In this document: one piece after another, positions 63,856 through 64,000 of the stretch | Position numbering within the stretch: the stretch's first letter is position 1 | Layout of the letters: each line of letters opens with the position of its first letter | Source: Tenacibaculum soleae | Lineage (GTDB): Bacteria; Bacteroidota; Bacteroidia; Flavobacteriales; Flavobacteriaceae | Assembly: GCF_001693415.1 (NCBI RefSeq) | Contig: NZ_MAKX01000001.1 | Span: forward strand, 300 to 64,299 | Length of the DNA stretch: 64,000 nucleotides | Direction of reading: 5' to 3' | The notes under the pieces: model-generated | Database searches by the model: none | Told to the model about the DNA's origin: nothing | What the model saw: only the letters and a program-made list of their open reading frames with translations | Position numbers and translations under genes: made by a program

Positions 63856-64000
63856 TCAAATGATAAATACTTCGTGAAGAACCTGAATATCAAAAACTAA
63901 ATTAGGCGGAGAATAATATTGGTTAGTTAAAGATTGTTTATCTAAAGTTTGAAACAATAATTTAAATGAAGTACAAAAAGCTAAAATGAATTTAGCTTGA
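63856..64000 (-). CDS. Partial C-terminus of a small protein
   Basis: The frame is open to the right edge and ends at a TGA read from 63858. The last 47 residues include LTNQYYSPPNLVFDIQVLHEV and end FII. A Pro-Pro near the end upstream of a TonB-receptor/HMA pair recalls small HYC_CC_PP-type proteins, whose Cys part would lie outside the window; that assignment is a hypothesis. Confidence 0.5.
   Translation of the reverse strand, partial: QAKFILAFCTSFKLLFQTLDKQSLTNQYYSPPNLVFDIQVLHEVFII

Noticed and set aside
1-64000. CRISPR array, prophage or IS element
   Set aside because: No regular spaced repeats, no transposase, integrase or phage structural genes were found.

Overview
The window is AT-rich, gene-dense bacterial chromosome from a marine-type Flavobacteriaceae (Bacteroidota); Tenacibaculum or Polaribacter relatives fit best, but the genus is my inference. 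Evidence: TTG-N19/20-TAnnTTTG promoters, an infC gene with a non-AUG start, SusC/SusD genes, GH3 and DUF2797 families, a fused SecDF, an HPRT-adenylate kinase fusion and a mevalonate pathway. No phage, IS element or CRISPR array was seen.

Layout. 1-685: three tandem minus-strand promoters of rRNA type firing off the left edge, then a structured element and the thrS promoter. 0.7-12.5 kb: housekeeping genes (thrS, infC, rpmI, rplT, fhs, secDF, hpt-adk, obg). 12.6-24 kb: a minus-strand peptide/protein-uptake locus (surface lipoprotein, SusD, SusC, large zinc metalloprotease) preceded by a LytS/LytTR-type two-component pair, with a candidate response-regulator site in front of the protease. 24-27.4 kb: two tandem NlpC/P60 proteins, lpxB, a small membrane protein and surE. 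27.7-33.5 kb: prc, a DUF2797 gene, and a GH3 / FNR-like regulator / Coq4-like unit with an FNR-type box at class II spacing. 33.5-37.9 kb: TonB-domain lipoprotein, TPR protein, M56-TonB fusion and BlaI-type repressor with a double-dyad operator, then a DUF456 gene.

37.9-38.2 kb holds a second copy of the structured element and a candidate ~108-nt minus-strand RNA with its own promoter and terminator. Next come lysS, a TonB-like protein, a comEC lacking a visible beta-lactamase domain, a periplasmic thioredoxin, two POT peptide transporters and dipeptidyl peptidase IV (peptide use). 48.9-60.2 kb carries the mevalonate pathway in two blocks (HMG-CoA reductase and GHMP kinase; diphosphomevalonate decarboxylase, mevalonate kinase and a UbiA prenyltransferase) separated by an FAD enzyme, a J-domain/KTSC protein, small unknown genes and a second LytS/LytTR pair. 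The right end has a pseudouridine synthase, a metal-binding HMA protein, a TonB-dependent receptor and the C-terminus of a small protein cut by the edge.

The observations I rate highest are the FNR box/Coq4-like unit, the candidate small RNA, the BlaI operator with the M56-TonB fusion, the AUA start of infC, the LytTR-type direct repeat, the degenerate second metal motif in UbiA, and dispersed palindromic repeats, one of which lies in frame inside a mevalonate-pathway kinase gene.
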